Assembly: GCA_017535125.1 (NCBI GenBank)
Contig: JAFXUS010000007.1
Span: 1-64,000, forward strand
DNA length: 64,000 nucleotides
Source of the DNA: Bacteroidales bacterium
Lineage (GTDB): Bacteria; Bacteroidota; Bacteroidia; Bacteroidales; UBA932
Direction of reading: 5' to 3'
Shown: in pieces, positions 35,960 to 45,779 of the stretch
How positions within the stretch are numbered: the first letter of the stretch is position 1
How the letters are laid out: every line of letters begins with the position of its first letter
Made by a program: the position numbers and the translations under genes
Notes under the pieces: generated by a model
The model's input: the letters and a program-made list of their open reading frames with translations, nothing else
The model's database searches: none
What the model was told of the DNA's origin: nothing

Positions 35960-38236
35960 TTAGAAGGTGTATTTCAGCTTCTTCAGGTCGTCGTCCGCGG
36001 AGCTGCCGCCGAAAAGCAGCTCGTACTCGCCGTGCACGGGAATCATGTCCTGCGCGGTCTCGCTCCACCAGGTGAAGATCTCGTCGTCGAGCGGAATGCG
36101 CACGGTGGCCGTGGCACCGGCCGTCACCGTCACGCGCCGGAAGGCGCGCAGCGTCTTGTTCGGGCCGCCGGCATCGACCGGCTGACGGACATAGAGCTGG
36201 ACCGTCTCGGTGCCGTTGCGCCGGCCCGTGTTCTTGACCGTGAATTCCAGCACGCCGTCATGCACCTTGCCGGCGCCGTAGTGGAACTGCGTGTAGCTCA
36301 GGCCGTAGCCGAACGGGAAGAGCGGCGTGCCGCGGAAATAGCGGTAGGTGTGACCCTCCATGTTGTAGTCCTCCACGTCGGGGAGCTGATCCACCGAGCG
36401 ATAGAACGTGACCGGCAGCTTGCCGGACGGGTTGAATTCGCCGTACAGGGCCTCCACGATGGCCGTACCACCCTCCTGGCCCGGATACCAGGCCTGCAGG
36501 ATGGCGTCGCAGCTGGCCGTTTCGGGAACGAGCCCGACGGCACATCCGGAGAAGTTCACGAGGATCACCTTCTTGCCGGCGTCGTGCAGCACCTGCAGCA
36601 GGCGCCGCTGGACGGCGGGCAGTTCGAGGTCGGTGCGGTCACCGCCGGAGAAGCCCGGCAGCTGCACCGGCATCTCCTCGCCCTCGAGGCGCGGCGAGAT
36701 GCCGCCCGCGAAGACGACCACGTCGATGCCTTCGAGACGCTTGAGCACGTCCGCCTCGTCCAGCTCCGGCAGGAAACTGTCATGCAGGAGCTTCGTGCGG
36801 CGGGCGTAGGCCTTGACGTCGTTGATATTGATGGCGTACTGCTTCGCGACCTCCTCGAGCTCATCGGCCGAGAGCTGCATCAGCTGCGCCATCCGGTTGT
36901 CCGGATCGTTCTCGGGCATGAATTCGGCGCCGATGATGCCGCAGCCGCGGAAATTGACGATCTGCGGATCGCGGGCCTTGAAGGCGTCGAGCAGCGTAAT
37001 CGTGGATTTCGGGACGGGATTGTAGTTGCCCCACATCATCTCCGCGTCGTCGACGTTCGGGCCGATCAGGGCTACTTTCTGGCCGGGATGGAGCGGCAGG
37101 ACGCCCTTGTTCTGCAGTAGGACCAGCGACTCACGGGCCATCTTCAGCGACAGCGCGCGATGCTGCGGACCCTCCACGATGGCGGGATCGAGGTCGTCCC
37201 AGGGCGAGGCGCCGTCCATCTCGCCGAGGCGGAAGCGCTCGGTGAGGATACGCATCAAGTTGCGGTCGAGATCCCGCTCGCTCAGCAGTCCCTGCTCCAC
37301 CGCGGCGGGAATGTTGACGAAGGTGCTGCCGCACTCCACGTCCAGGCCGTTTCGCACGGCCATGGCCGCCGCCTTGACAGGGCTGTCCGTGAAGTCGTGG
37401 CGCCCTTTTTCGTAGAAGTCGGGAATGGCCCAGCAGTCGGACACCACCATGCCCTGGTAGCCCCATTCTCCGCGAAGAATCTTGTCCACGAGGTAGGAAG
37501 AGGCGGCGCAGGGTTCCCCGCGGAAGCGGTTGTACGCCGTCATGATCTCCTGCACGTGCGCCTTGGTCACCAGGTCCTTGAAGGCCGGGAGATAGGTCTC
37601 GCGCAGGTCGCGCTCGGAGATCTGCGCGTCGAAGCGGTGCCGGTTGGACTCCAAGCCGGAGTGGACGGCATAGTGCTTGGCGCAGGCGTGCGCCTTGCGA
37701 ACCGGGGAATCCTCCGGGCCCTGCAGGCCGCGCACCACGGCCATGCCGAGGCGGCCGGTCAGGAAGGGATCCTCCCCGTAGGTCTCCATACCGCGTCCCC
37801 AGCGGGGATCGCGGAAAATGTTGATGTTCGGCGTCCAGAAGGTCAGGCCCTGATAGACCTTGACGTCGGAAGCCGTCTCAAGATATTTGACGCGCGCCTC
37901 GTCGCTGGCGGCGGTGAAGACCTCCTCCACCAGCGCCTCGTCGAAGCTCGCCGCCATGCCGATCGGTTGCGGGAACACGGTCGCACTGCCGTTGCGGGCG
38001 ATGCCGTGCAGCGCTTCGCTCCACCAGTTGTACTGCTTGATACCCAGGCGCGGGATGGCCGGGCTGGCGTGCATGGTCAGCGACGCCTTCTCCTCCAGGG
38101 TCAGGCGGCCGATCAGGTCGGCGGCGCGCTGCTCCGGCGGGAGGTTCTTATTCTGATAGGGGTACGGCTGCGCGACGGCGGCCACGGCCCACAGGATGCC
38201 CAGCACGAGCGCCGGGATGCGTTTTCTGCAATTCAT
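35960..38236 (-). CDS. GH3 glycoside hydrolase, beta-xylosidase-like
   Basis: Secreted exo-acting beta-glycosidase of 758 residues with a signal peptide (1-22). The N-terminal barrel contains YNWWSEALHGIAR (69-81), typical of xylosidase-type GH3 enzymes, the DPRWGRGMETYGEDPF block (143-158), KHYAVHS and the nucleophile Asp267 in GMVVSDCWAI. The second alpha/beta domain and a C-terminal fibronectin-III-like domain complete the usual three-part layout. Substrate is probably xylo-oligosaccharides, but beta-glucosidase activity cannot be excluded. It lies downstream of an M48 lipoprotein gene (17-base gap) in a minus-strand run of envelope genes, apart from the larger GH cluster at 47-64 kb. Confidence 0.88.
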   Translation of the reverse strand: MNCRKRIPALVLGILWAVAAVAQPYPYQNKNLPPEQRAADLIGRLTLEEKASLTMHASPAIPRLGIKQYNWWSEALHGIARNGSATVFPQPIGMAASFDEALVEEVFTAASDEARVKYLETASDVKVYQGLTFWTPNINIFRDPRWGRGMETYGEDPFLTGRLGMAVVRGLQGPEDSPVRKAHACAKHYAVHSGLESNRHRFDAQISERDLRETYLPAFKDLVTKAHVQEIMTAYNRFRGEPCAASSYLVDKILRGEWGYQGMVVSDCWAIPDFYEKGRHDFTDSPVKAAAMAVRNGLDVECGSTFVNIPAAVEQGLLSERDLDRNLMRILTERFRLGEMDGASPWDDLDPAIVEGPQHRALSLKMARESLVLLQNKGVLPLHPGQKVALIGPNVDDAEMMWGNYNPVPKSTITLLDAFKARDPQIVNFRGCGIIGAEFMPENDPDNRMAQLMQLSADELEEVAKQYAININDVKAYARRTKLLHDSFLPELDEADVLKRLEGIDVVVFAGGISPRLEGEEMPVQLPGFSGGDRTDLELPAVQRRLLQVLHDAGKKVILVNFSGCAVGLVPETASCDAILQAWYPGQEGGTAIVEALYGEFNPSGKLPVTFYRSVDQLPDVEDYNMEGHTYRYFRGTPLFPFGYGLSYTQFHYGAGKVHDGVLEFTVKNTGRRNGTETVQLYVRQPVDAGGPNKTLRAFRRVTVTAGATATVRIPLDDEIFTWWSETAQDMIPVHGEYELLFGGSSADDDLKKLKYTF

Positions 38237-38253
38237 GGATATTAACGGTTTGG

Positions 38254-39033
38254 TTATTCAGTGGTGGTCTTGCCAGTGAACTGGTCAGCCTTCTTGCGCA
38301 TCTTGGCGGCGCGCTTGGCGCTGTCGGGATGTGAGGAGAACATCTTGGCCAGGGTCGAGGACTGCGAGCTGCCGGAGAGCTCGTTCAGCTTTTCAAGCGA
38401 GCGGCACATGCCGTAAGGATCGCGCCCCTGCCCGACGGAGAACTGGAAGCCGAATTCGTCGGCCTTGGTCTCCTGGGCCTGGGAGAACTGAGCGTTCACA
38501 TAGGCCTCCGAGATGTCGCCGAGGATGGTACCGGCCAGCTGGCCGTAGCCGCCTGCCGCGTAGATGGCCTCGCGGGCGGCGGAGCCCAGGTAGGCCCGCT
38601 TCATCGCCTTCATCGAGTCCTTGTTGGCGACATGGCCCAGTTCGTGGCCGATCACGGCAAAGAGCTCGTCATCGTCCATCAGGTCCATCAGCGCGGAGTT
38701 CACGCGCACGGAGCCGTCGCCATAGGCGCAGGCGTTCACCTCATTGGAACGGTACACCTTGAAATTCAGCGCTTTGCCGTCAATCGAGCTGACGCCGGAC
38801 ATCAGTTTCTCCAGTCGCTGCTGGTACTTGGCATCGGCCATCGGCGTCTGCGAATCCGTGTAGGCCACGGACTGGCGGCAGAGTTCGGCGACCTGCTCGT
38901 CCGAGATCGAAGCGGCCGTCGCAGCCTTCACGCCGGCGCTGGCGAGGCGGCCATAGTCCCAATTGATGTTGGACAGGACGCTGCAGCTGCACGAGAGGAG
39001 CGCAGCTACCAGAATGGGAAGGAAACGTCTCAT
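38254..39033 (-). CDS. M48 family metalloprotease lipoprotein
   Basis: Zinc endopeptidase of 259 residues resembling LoiP/YggG-type enzymes, predicted to be anchored in the envelope by a lipobox near the N-terminus (ALLSCSC, Cys15 or Cys17). The zinc motif HELGH is at 130-134 and a downstream Glu in ETKADEFGF supplies the third ligand. Likely role is quality control of envelope proteins. It is 14 bases after the M23/LysM gene in the same operon. Confidence 0.9.
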   Translation of the reverse strand: MRRFLPILVAALLSCSCSVLSNINWDYGRLASAGVKAATAASISDEQVAELCRQSVAYTDSQTPMADAKYQQRLEKLMSGVSSIDGKALNFKVYRSNEVNACAYGDGSVRVNSALMDLMDDDELFAVIGHELGHVANKDSMKAMKRAYLGSAAREAIYAAGGYGQLAGTILGDISEAYVNAQFSQAQETKADEFGFQFSVGQGRDPYGMCRSLEKLNELSGSSQSSTLAKMFSSHPDSAKRAAKMRKKADQFTGKTTTE

Positions 39034-39047
39034 ATATGTGTTATTAA

Positions 39048-40112
39048 TCAGTTGACGCGAATCTTCTGCCCGATGCTCAGCTTGTCCGGGTTGATGCCGG
39101 GGTTGAGCTTCATGATGGCGCTCAGCGACTTGCCCTGCTTGCGCGCGATGGCGCTGAGGCTGTCGCCGGACTTCACGGTGTAGTAGCGGATGGCGGCCTG
39201 CTCGGCGGCGATGCGCTTCTCCTCCTCGATGATCTTCTCCTCGGCGCCGTAGATATCATCCTCCTCGTCGATCGACTCGGGCGTATAACGCGAGTTGGCA
39301 TTGAGATAGCTGCGCCGCAGCACGAAGACGTTCTTGCGGAGCTCGCCCTTCTCGTAGTCCGCAATCCATTCCGGATCGAAGGCGAAGCCCTGGTAGCGGG
39401 TCTCGAAATGCAGGTGCGGGCCCGTGGAACGGCCCGTGGAGCCGCCCAGGCCGATCTCGTCGCCGGCACGCACCCAGTCCCCCACCTCGACCTCGCGCTT
39501 CGACAGGTGTCCGTAGTAGGTCTCCAGGCCGTTCTCGTGCCGGATGATGATCAGGTTGCCGTAGCCCTTGTTGTAGGTGGACGCGCGCACGCGCCCGTCA
39601 AAGGCCGCCACGACGGGCGTGCCCGTCTTGAGCGGCAGGTCCACACCCTGGTGACGCCGTCCGCGGCGCATGCCGAAGCGGGAGAAGACCTTGGTCTGGT
39701 TGGGACAGACGAAGCGGCTCGTCGAGTCCACCAGGCAGATCGAATTGCGCAGCGGAAGGCTGTCCAGCGGTGTATGGTAAGGATTCGTGGAGTTCGGCAC
39801 CCAGTCCTTGACGAAGGTGCTGTCGTTCTCCAGCATCTTGAAATTCTTGATGTAGTACCAGGTGTGGTCGTCTTTCAGCACGAGCAGCAGGCGGCCGTCC
39901 TGGATGTCCAGGGTGTCCACCTCCGCACCCTTTCCCTGCCGGAAGGAACCGGTCTCGGTGACGAAGTCGGCGGGAACCCGCAGGGTGTCCATCGGGACCG
40001 CCAGCGTGTCGGGCACAGACCGGCGGGCGCCAGGGAACAGGATGGAGTCGGAGATCTGCGCGGACAGGGCGGCAGGCAGGAATAGACCCAGGATCAGGAT
40101 GATTTTCTTCAT
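39048..40112 (-). CDS. M23 peptidase with C-terminal LysM domain
   Basis: Predicted periplasmic peptidoglycan endopeptidase of 354 residues. Signal peptide about 1-18. The M23 domain has the zinc motif RHQGVDLPL (HxxxD) and the GPHLHFET motif with HLH. A single LysM domain (about 309-354), YYTVKSGDSLSAIARKQGK onward, binds glycan. Both zinc motifs look intact, so it may be active rather than an amidase activator. Starts 1 base after the phosphohexomutase gene and probably shares its transcript. Confidence 0.92.
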   Translation of the reverse strand: MKKIILILGLFLPAALSAQISDSILFPGARRSVPDTLAVPMDTLRVPADFVTETGSFRQGKGAEVDTLDIQDGRLLLVLKDDHTWYYIKNFKMLENDSTFVKDWVPNSTNPYHTPLDSLPLRNSICLVDSTSRFVCPNQTKVFSRFGMRRGRRHQGVDLPLKTGTPVVAAFDGRVRASTYNKGYGNLIIIRHENGLETYYGHLSKREVEVGDWVRAGDEIGLGGSTGRSTGPHLHFETRYQGFAFDPEWIADYEKGELRKNVFVLRRSYLNANSRYTPESIDEEDDIYGAEEKIIEEEKRIAAEQAAIRYYTVKSGDSLSAIARKQGKSLSAIMKLNPGINPDKLSIGQKIRVN

Positions 40113-40113
40113 G

Positions 40114-41478
40114 CTACGAGCGTTTGGCGCCGAAACGCTCCTCCAACAATTGGCAGGTCTGCGCGACCTTGTCCTGCAGCAGTGCCTCCGTGCGCGCCTC
40201 GCAGATAAAGCGCAGGTAGGGCTCGGTATTCGACGGGCGGATGTTGAACCACCAGTCGGCGAACTCCAGGCGGAAGCCGTCGAAGTCCATCGTCTTGAGC
40301 GGCGTCTCCTGCGCGGAGAAATGCTCGCAGACGGCCTTCATCGCGCCAGGCTTGTCCTCCAGGCGGAAATTGATCTCGCCGGAATTGCAGTAGCCGGCGA
40401 TCTCGGCGATCTGCTGGCTGAAACTCTTACCCTGCTTCTTGAGGGCGGCCACGATGCGCAGCACGATCAGCGAGGAGAGCAGGCCGCTGTCGGAGTAGAA
40501 GAAATCCTTGAAATAATAGTGTCCCGCGAGCTCCCCGCCCCAGAGGCCGTCGATCTCGCGGAGCTTGGGCGCGGCGAAGGCGCGGCCCACGCGCCAGGTG
40601 TGCAGCTCGGCACCGTAGCGGGCGAGGTACTCGCCCACCGCCTTGGAACTGCGGATTTCCTGCAGCACGCGCGGCGCCTTGGCGCCCCGCTCGTCGCAGA
40701 AATACAGCGCCATCATGGCGATGACCAGGTCCGGGGCTACGAACTGCCCCTTCTCGTCCACGAACATCACGCGGTCGGCGTCGCCGTCGTAAATCACGCC
40801 CACGTCGGCGCCGCTCTTGCGCACCAGTTGCTTGAGCGGCTCCACGTTCTTCGCCACCAGCGGGTTGGGTTCATGGTTCGGGAAGCGGCCGTCGATGGTG
40901 TCGAACAGGTATTCCGGCGCCTCGCCGAACACCTCGTGCGCGAAGAGGCAGGACATGCCGTTCGAGAGGTCGAACGCAATCTTGAGACCGCTGTAGTCCC
41001 CCTTGAACTTCATCATGAAGTCGATGTAGTCCTTGTGGATATCCTTCTCCTTCACGATGCCGCGCTTCGCGGCGACGGGAGTCGGGCGTCCCTCTTCGAT
41101 CCAGGCCTTGATCTGGCCCAGGCCCGTGTCCAGGCCCACCGGAAGGGCGTTCTCGCGGCTCACCTTCATGCCGTTGTACTCGGCCGGATTGTGGCTCGCC
41201 GTGATCTGCACGGAGGCCTTGTAGCCGTAGTTCGCCGTGCCGAAATAGACCATCGGCGTGCTGCTCAGGCCGATGTCGGCCACGTCGGCGCCGGCATCGC
41301 AGATGCCTTCGATGAGCGCGTCATGGATCTCCTGCGACGAGACGCGGCAGTCGCGTCCCACCAGCACCTCGCGGGCGCCCAGCAGTTCAGGAAGGAAATA
41401 GCCGACCTTATAGGCCGTCGTCTTGTCGAAATCTACGCCGTAGATTCCGCGGATATCGTATGCGTGAAATGCTCCCAT
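40114..41478 (-). CDS. Phosphomannomutase / phosphoglucomutase
   Basis: Alpha-D-phosphohexomutase of 454 residues, converting hexose-6-phosphate to hexose-1-phosphate for sugar-nucleotide and polysaccharide synthesis. The phosphoserine loop TASHNPAEYNG places the active serine at 95, the metal-binding loop is DGDADRVMFVDE, the sugar-recognition segment is GGELAGHYYFKD, and the phosphate-binding motif near the end is RPSNTEPYLR. Bifunctional PMM/PGM of the AlgC/ManB type is most likely. It ends 1 base before the M23 gene. Confidence 0.92.
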   Translation of the reverse strand: MGAFHAYDIRGIYGVDFDKTTAYKVGYFLPELLGAREVLVGRDCRVSSQEIHDALIEGICDAGADVADIGLSSTPMVYFGTANYGYKASVQITASHNPAEYNGMKVSRENALPVGLDTGLGQIKAWIEEGRPTPVAAKRGIVKEKDIHKDYIDFMMKFKGDYSGLKIAFDLSNGMSCLFAHEVFGEAPEYLFDTIDGRFPNHEPNPLVAKNVEPLKQLVRKSGADVGVIYDGDADRVMFVDEKGQFVAPDLVIAMMALYFCDERGAKAPRVLQEIRSSKAVGEYLARYGAELHTWRVGRAFAAPKLREIDGLWGGELAGHYYFKDFFYSDSGLLSSLIVLRIVAALKKQGKSFSQQIAEIAGYCNSGEINFRLEDKPGAMKAVCEHFSAQETPLKTMDFDGFRLEFADWWFNIRPSNTEPYLRFICEARTEALLQDKVAQTCQLLEERFGAKRS

Positions 41479-41490
41479 GGTTATGATTGG

Positions 41491-42045
41491 TTATTTGATT
41501 TTAGCTTTGTATGCGGTGCCCACCTTGCCGTGGGCGATGTTCTGCAGTTTCTTCGCGAGCATCTTGCGGCGGATGGGCGCCACGAGGTCCGTGAACAGCT
41601 CGCCGTCCAGGTGCGAGAACTCGTGCTGGATCATGCGCGCCGCGAACTTGTCGAAGGTCTCCGTTTTCTTTTCGAGATTCTCGTCATAGTATTCGACCGT
41701 GATCCGCTCGGGACGGCGCACGTCGGCGTAGATGCCGGGCACGCTCAGGCAGCCTTCGTTGTACTCGCACTGCTGGGCGCTTTCCTCCGTGACCACCGGA
41801 TTGATGAAAGTGCGGCGGAAGCCTTTCAGATAGGGGTAGATATCCTCCATGATGTCGCCGTTGACGACGGCGACGCGCAGGCTCACCCCGATCTGGGGCG
41901 CGGCGAGGCCGCAGCCCTCGGACTTGTCCAGGGTATCCCAAAGATCCTGCACCAGGGTCTTCAGGCCTTCTTTGTCGTTCAGGTCGGCCGGTTCCGCGAC
42001 TTTGCGCAGGACCTCCGAACCGTATAAATAAATGGGTTGTATCAT
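41491..42045 (-). CDS. def: Peptide deformylase
   Basis: Removes the formyl group from N-terminal methionine of new proteins. It has 184 residues. All three motifs are present: GCGLAAPQIG (GxGxAAxQxG), EGCLSVPG (EGCxS) and QHEFSHLDG (HExxHxxG). The ATG overlaps the ruvX stop by ATGA. Confidence 0.97.
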   Translation of the reverse strand: MIQPIYLYGSEVLRKVAEPADLNDKEGLKTLVQDLWDTLDKSEGCGLAAPQIGVSLRVAVVNGDIMEDIYPYLKGFRRTFINPVVTEESAQQCEYNEGCLSVPGIYADVRRPERITVEYYDENLEKKTETFDKFAARMIQHEFSHLDGELFTDLVAPIRRKMLAKKLQNIAHGKVGTAYKAKIK

Positions 42046-42455
42046 TGCTTCTTGTCCAAATAACTTTGCAGGATGATGGCGGCGCTGATCTTGTCCACGG
42101 ACGCCTTGTCGCGCCGCTCGCTCTTCTTCATTCCGCCGTCGATCATCGCCCGATGCGCCAGCACCGAAGTGAAGCGCTCGTCCTCCAGCTCGACCGGCAC
42201 GGCCGGGAAAGCCTTGCGCAGCCGCTTGAGGAACGCTTCCACGTCCGCCGCCGCTTCGGCAGGCGCTCCGTTGAGATTGAGCGGCCAGCCCACGACAAAA
42301 CGCACGACCGTCTCGGAAGCGGCGTATTTTTGGAGATATTCTATTATCTTTGCAGCAGGAACGGTATCGAGCGGAGATGCGAAGATGCCCAGCGGGTCGC
42401 TTACCGCGACGCCGACCCGGGCGCGTCCGTAATCTATTCCGATGATCCTGTCCAT
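42042..42455 (-). CDS. ruvX: Holliday junction resolvase-like RuvX (YqgF family)
   Basis: RNase H-fold protein of 137 residues; family members process pre-16S rRNA and can resolve branched DNA. The first acidic residue lies in IIGIDYGRARVGVAVSD, the central one in DERFTSVLA, and the last in the KASVDKISAAIILQSYLD region. The ATG at 42455 is chosen; an in-frame GTG lies just before it. It heads the minus-strand operon ruvX-def-phosphohexomutase-M23-M48-GH3 and is divergent from the M23 gene at 42479. Confidence 0.94.
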   Translation of the reverse strand: MDRIIGIDYGRARVGVAVSDPLGIFASPLDTVPAAKIIEYLQKYAASETVVRFVVGWPLNLNGAPAEAAADVEAFLKRLRKAFPAVPVELEDERFTSVLAHRAMIDGGMKKSERRDKASVDKISAAIILQSYLDKKQ

Positions 42456-42478
42456 CACTGCAAATTTACATTAAAAGT

Positions 42479-43330
42479 ATGGGAAGACAAAATCCGGAGC
42501 ATCGCACGCGGCAATTCAGGTTGTCGCTGGTGGACAATGAGACCCACGAACCCCTCCGGTCGATCCGCTTCAACCGCGCCCAGGGCGTTTACGGCATCAT
42601 CACGGCCGTGCTCGCCGTGCTGCTCGTCGCCTACCTGCTTTTCGCTTTCACGCCGCTGCGCACCATCATTCCGGGCTACCCGAACGCCCATTCGCGCCGC
42701 CAGGCCGTGGCCAACGCCATCAAGATCGATTCGCTCGAGAACGCCGTCTCCCGCTGGAACCTCTACGCCGAAAGCCTCAGCCGCGTGCTCACGGGCGGGC
42801 AGACCGTCGATTTCGACAGCCTCATGCACGCCGGCACCGCCCGCTATATTTCCAACAAGGATCCCGAGGAGCTCGCCCGCCGCGACTCGCTCCTGCGCGA
42901 GACCGTCCGCAAGGAGGAACAGTTCGGCGTCGGCACCGGCGCCCCGCGCGACCTCCCCATCGAGGGCATGCACTTCTTCACGCCGCTCAAGGGCGTAGTG
43001 GCCACCGGTTTCGACCGCGTGACGCATCCGGCCATCGACATCACGGCCCCCACGGGGAGCGTGGTGAGCGCCGTGCTCGACGGCACGGTCATCTTCACCG
43101 GCTGGGATGCGGAAGCCGGCTACGTCATCATCATCCAGCACCGCGAAGACCTGCTGAGCGTCTATACCAATAACCAGAAACTGCTGCGCAGCTCCGGCGA
43201 CGCCGTCAAGGCCGGCACCCCGATCGCCCTGGTCGGCGGCATCGCGGAAAAACCCGGCGCCGAGCACCTGCACTTCGAACTCTGGCAGAACGGCCAAAGC
43301 CTCGATCCCACCCGTTTCATCAGCTTCTAA
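42479..43330 (+). CDS. Membrane-anchored M23 family peptidase
   Basis: Protein of 283 residues with an N-terminal cytoplasmic segment, one transmembrane helix (about 36-58) and a periplasmic M23 domain (about 165-283). The HPAIDITAPTGS segment carries the HxxxD zinc ligands and the C-terminal AEHLHFELW the HLH motif, so the metal site appears intact. It resembles cell-wall hydrolases of the NlpD/MepM type. The dxr GTG follows immediately after its stop. Confidence 0.88.
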   Translation: MGRQNPEHRTRQFRLSLVDNETHEPLRSIRFNRAQGVYGIITAVLAVLLVAYLLFAFTPLRTIIPGYPNAHSRRQAVANAIKIDSLENAVSRWNLYAESLSRVLTGGQTVDFDSLMHAGTARYISNKDPEELARRDSLLRETVRKEEQFGVGTGAPRDLPIEGMHFFTPLKGVVATGFDRVTHPAIDITAPTGSVVSAVLDGTVIFTGWDAEAGYVIIIQHREDLLSVYTNNQKLLRSSGDAVKAGTPIALVGGIAEKPGAEHLHFELWQNGQSLDPTRFISF

Positions 43331-44482
43331 GTGAAAAGAAGAATCGCCATTTTCGGATCCACCGGATCCATCGGAACCCAGACGCTGGACGTCGTCTGGC
43401 AGCACCGCGACCTGTTCGAGGTCGAACTCATCTCCGCGCGCAGCAGCACGGACCTGCTCATCCGGCAGGCCATCGAGTTTGACGTGGCGCACGTCGTCAT
43501 CTGCGACGAGACGCGTTACCAGGAAGTCGCGGACGCCCTGCAGCCCCGCGGGACGAAGGTCTGGGCCGGCGTGGACAGCCTCTGCGACCTGGCCGGGATG
43601 GACTCCGTGGACATCGTCGTGGGCGCCATGGTGGGCTTCAGCGGCCTGCGTCCCACCCTCGCCGCCCTGCGGGCCGGCAAGGTCGTGGCCCTGGCCAACA
43701 AGGAGACGCTCGTGGCCGCGGGCTCCGTCGTCACCCGTACCGCGCGGGAGCACGGCGGCGTGATCCTGCCCGTGGATTCCGAGCATTCGGCCATCTTCCA
43801 GTGCCTGCTCGCCGCCGGCGAGAACCCGGTCGAGCGCGTGCACCTCACGGCCTCCGGCGGCCCGTTCCGCACCTGGGACCGCCAGCGCATCGCCGGCGCC
43901 ACCGCCGCCCAGGCACTCAAGCACCCCAACTGGGACATGGGCGCCAAGGTCACCATCGACTCCGCCACCATGATGAACAAGGGATTCGAAGTCATCGAGG
44001 CCCGTTGGCTCTTCGACCTCACGCCCGAGCAGATCAACGTGGTCGTCCACCCGGAATCGGTCATCCACTCGATGGTCGAATTCATGGATGGCGCCGTCAT
44101 CGCGCAGCTCGGCTGCCCCGACATGCGGGAGCCGATCGGCTTCGCACTCAGTTTCCCCACCCGGCTCACCGTGGGCAACAAGAAACTCGATTTCGCCGCC
44201 CTCGGCGGCATGTCTTTCGAGGCGCCGGACACGAACCGCTTCCCCTGCCTGGGGCTCGCGTTCGAGGCGCTCCGCCGCGGCGGCAACGCCCCCTGCGCGC
44301 TCAACGCCGCCAACGAAGTGGCGGTGGCCGCCTATCTTAAAGACCTGATTTCCTTCTACGATATCGCCAAGATCGGCGAAAAGGCGCTCTCGGGCCTGAA
44401 TTTTGCAGCAGACCCTTCGCTCGACGACATTTTCGAGACCAACCGGGAAGTCGCCGCCATTGCCGATGGTTATATTCATTAA
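43331..44482 (+). CDS. dxr: 1-deoxy-D-xylulose 5-phosphate reductoisomerase
   Basis: NADPH-dependent second step of the MEP isoprenoid pathway. It has 383 residues and starts with GTG at 43331, directly after the previous stop. Landmarks are the GSTGSIGTQTLDVV nucleotide loop, VDSEHSAIFQ, TASGGPFR, KVTIDSATMMNKGFEVIEA and HPESVIHSMVEF. It overlaps rseP by 17 bases. Confidence 0.97.
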   Translation: MKRRIAIFGSTGSIGTQTLDVVWQHRDLFEVELISARSSTDLLIRQAIEFDVAHVVICDETRYQEVADALQPRGTKVWAGVDSLCDLAGMDSVDIVVGAMVGFSGLRPTLAALRAGKVVALANKETLVAAGSVVTRTAREHGGVILPVDSEHSAIFQCLLAAGENPVERVHLTASGGPFRTWDRQRIAGATAAQALKHPNWDMGAKVTIDSATMMNKGFEVIEARWLFDLTPEQINVVVHPESVIHSMVEFMDGAVIAQLGCPDMREPIGFALSFPTRLTVGNKKLDFAALGGMSFEAPDTNRFPCLGLAFEALRRGGNAPCALNAANEVAVAAYLKDLISFYDIAKIGEKALSGLNFAADPSLDDIFETNREVAAIADGYIH

Positions 44483-45767
44483 GACACTGCAAGTCATCCT
44501 AGCCCTGTCCGTGCTCATCATCATCCATGAGTTCGGCCATTTCCTGTGGGCGCGCGCCTTCGGCATCCGCGTGGAGAAGTTCTACCTCTTCTTCGACCTG
44601 GGCGGCAAGGCCCTGGCCCGCTGGCGCTGGGGCCAGACGGAATTCGGCATCGGCTGGCTCCCCTTCGGCGGCTACTGCAAGATCTCCGGCATGATCGACG
44701 AGTCCATGGACCTCGAGCAGCTCAAGCATGAGCCGCAGCCCTGGGAGTTCCGGACCCATTCGCCCTGGCAGCGCCTGCTGGTGATGGCCGGCGGCGTGAT
44801 CAACAACTTCATCTTCGCCATTTTCGCCTACATCGCCATCATGGCCATCTGGGGCGAATCCTATATCGAGAACCGCGGCAACCGCATCTACGTGGACGAG
44901 CTCGCCTACGAGATGGGCTTCCGCACCGGCGACGAGATCCTTCGCTTCGACGACTACGTGCCCGAGAATTTCGGCATGCTGCAGGCGGACCTCGCCCGGC
45001 GCGGCGTCCACAAGGCCACCGTCCTCCGCGACGGCGACACCCTCGACATCTACATCGACCAGGCGCGCATCGGCGACGTGCTCAGCGACCCGATGATGTT
45101 CGACCTCGCCGTCCCCTTCGTGGTCGATTCCGTGATGCAGGACGGCCTCAACGCCGACACCGACCTGCTCCGGGGCGACCGCATCGTGGCCTTCAACGGC
45201 CGCGAGGTGGAATTCGTCCAGGATTCGCGGGCCCTGCTCGCGCAGATGCGCTCGCAGGAAGTCGCCGCCTCCGTGGTGCGCGGTGAGGACACCCTCGGCC
45301 TGCCCGTCCGCGTGGACAGCGTCGGCCGCATCGGCGTCTATATGCAGATGCCCGGCATCAAGACCCGGCACTACAACTTCCTGGAGGCCATTCCCGCCGG
45401 CTGGCGGGAGGCGGGGTCCTCCATCCGGGGCTACCTGGACGACCTCTCGCTGCTCGCGCGGCCGTCCACCGGCGCCTACAAGTCCGTGGGCAGTTTCATC
45501 GCCATCGGACAGGTCTTCCCCGAGACCTGGGACTGGTTCCGCTTCCTGAACATCCTCGCCCTGCTGTCCATCATGCTCGGCGTGATGAACCTCCTCCCCA
45601 TCCCCGGGCTGGACGGAGGCCACATCCTGTTCACCCTGTACGAAATCATTTCCGGGCGCAAGCCCGGCCAGAAATTCCTCGTCGCCGCCCAGCTCATCGG
45701 CATGGTCATCATCTTCGCCCTGATGTTCCTGGCTTTCGGCAACGATATCGCACGCATCATCCATTAA
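44466..45767 (+). CDS. rseP: Site-2 membrane metalloprotease RseP
   Basis: Intramembrane zinc protease of 433 residues that clips transmembrane anti-sigma factors and signal peptide remnants. The zinc motif HEFGH is at 21-25 in the first helix, and the second ligand motif is in LPIPGLDGGHILF near the C-terminus. Two PDZ-like regions sit between (around 145-200 and 210-290). The ATG at 44466 gives the expected N-terminal helix. The dxr-rseP order is common in bacteria. Confidence 0.95.
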   Translation: MVIFIKTLQVILALSVLIIIHEFGHFLWARAFGIRVEKFYLFFDLGGKALARWRWGQTEFGIGWLPFGGYCKISGMIDESMDLEQLKHEPQPWEFRTHSPWQRLLVMAGGVINNFIFAIFAYIAIMAIWGESYIENRGNRIYVDELAYEMGFRTGDEILRFDDYVPENFGMLQADLARRGVHKATVLRDGDTLDIYIDQARIGDVLSDPMMFDLAVPFVVDSVMQDGLNADTDLLRGDRIVAFNGREVEFVQDSRALLAQMRSQEVAASVVRGEDTLGLPVRVDSVGRIGVYMQMPGIKTRHYNFLEAIPAGWREAGSSIRGYLDDLSLLARPSTGAYKSVGSFIAIGQVFPETWDWFRFLNILALLSIMLGVMNLLPIPGLDGGHILFTLYEIISGRKPGQKFLVAAQLIGMVIIFALMFLAFGNDIARIIH

Positions 45768-45779
45768 AGCAGTAAAGAT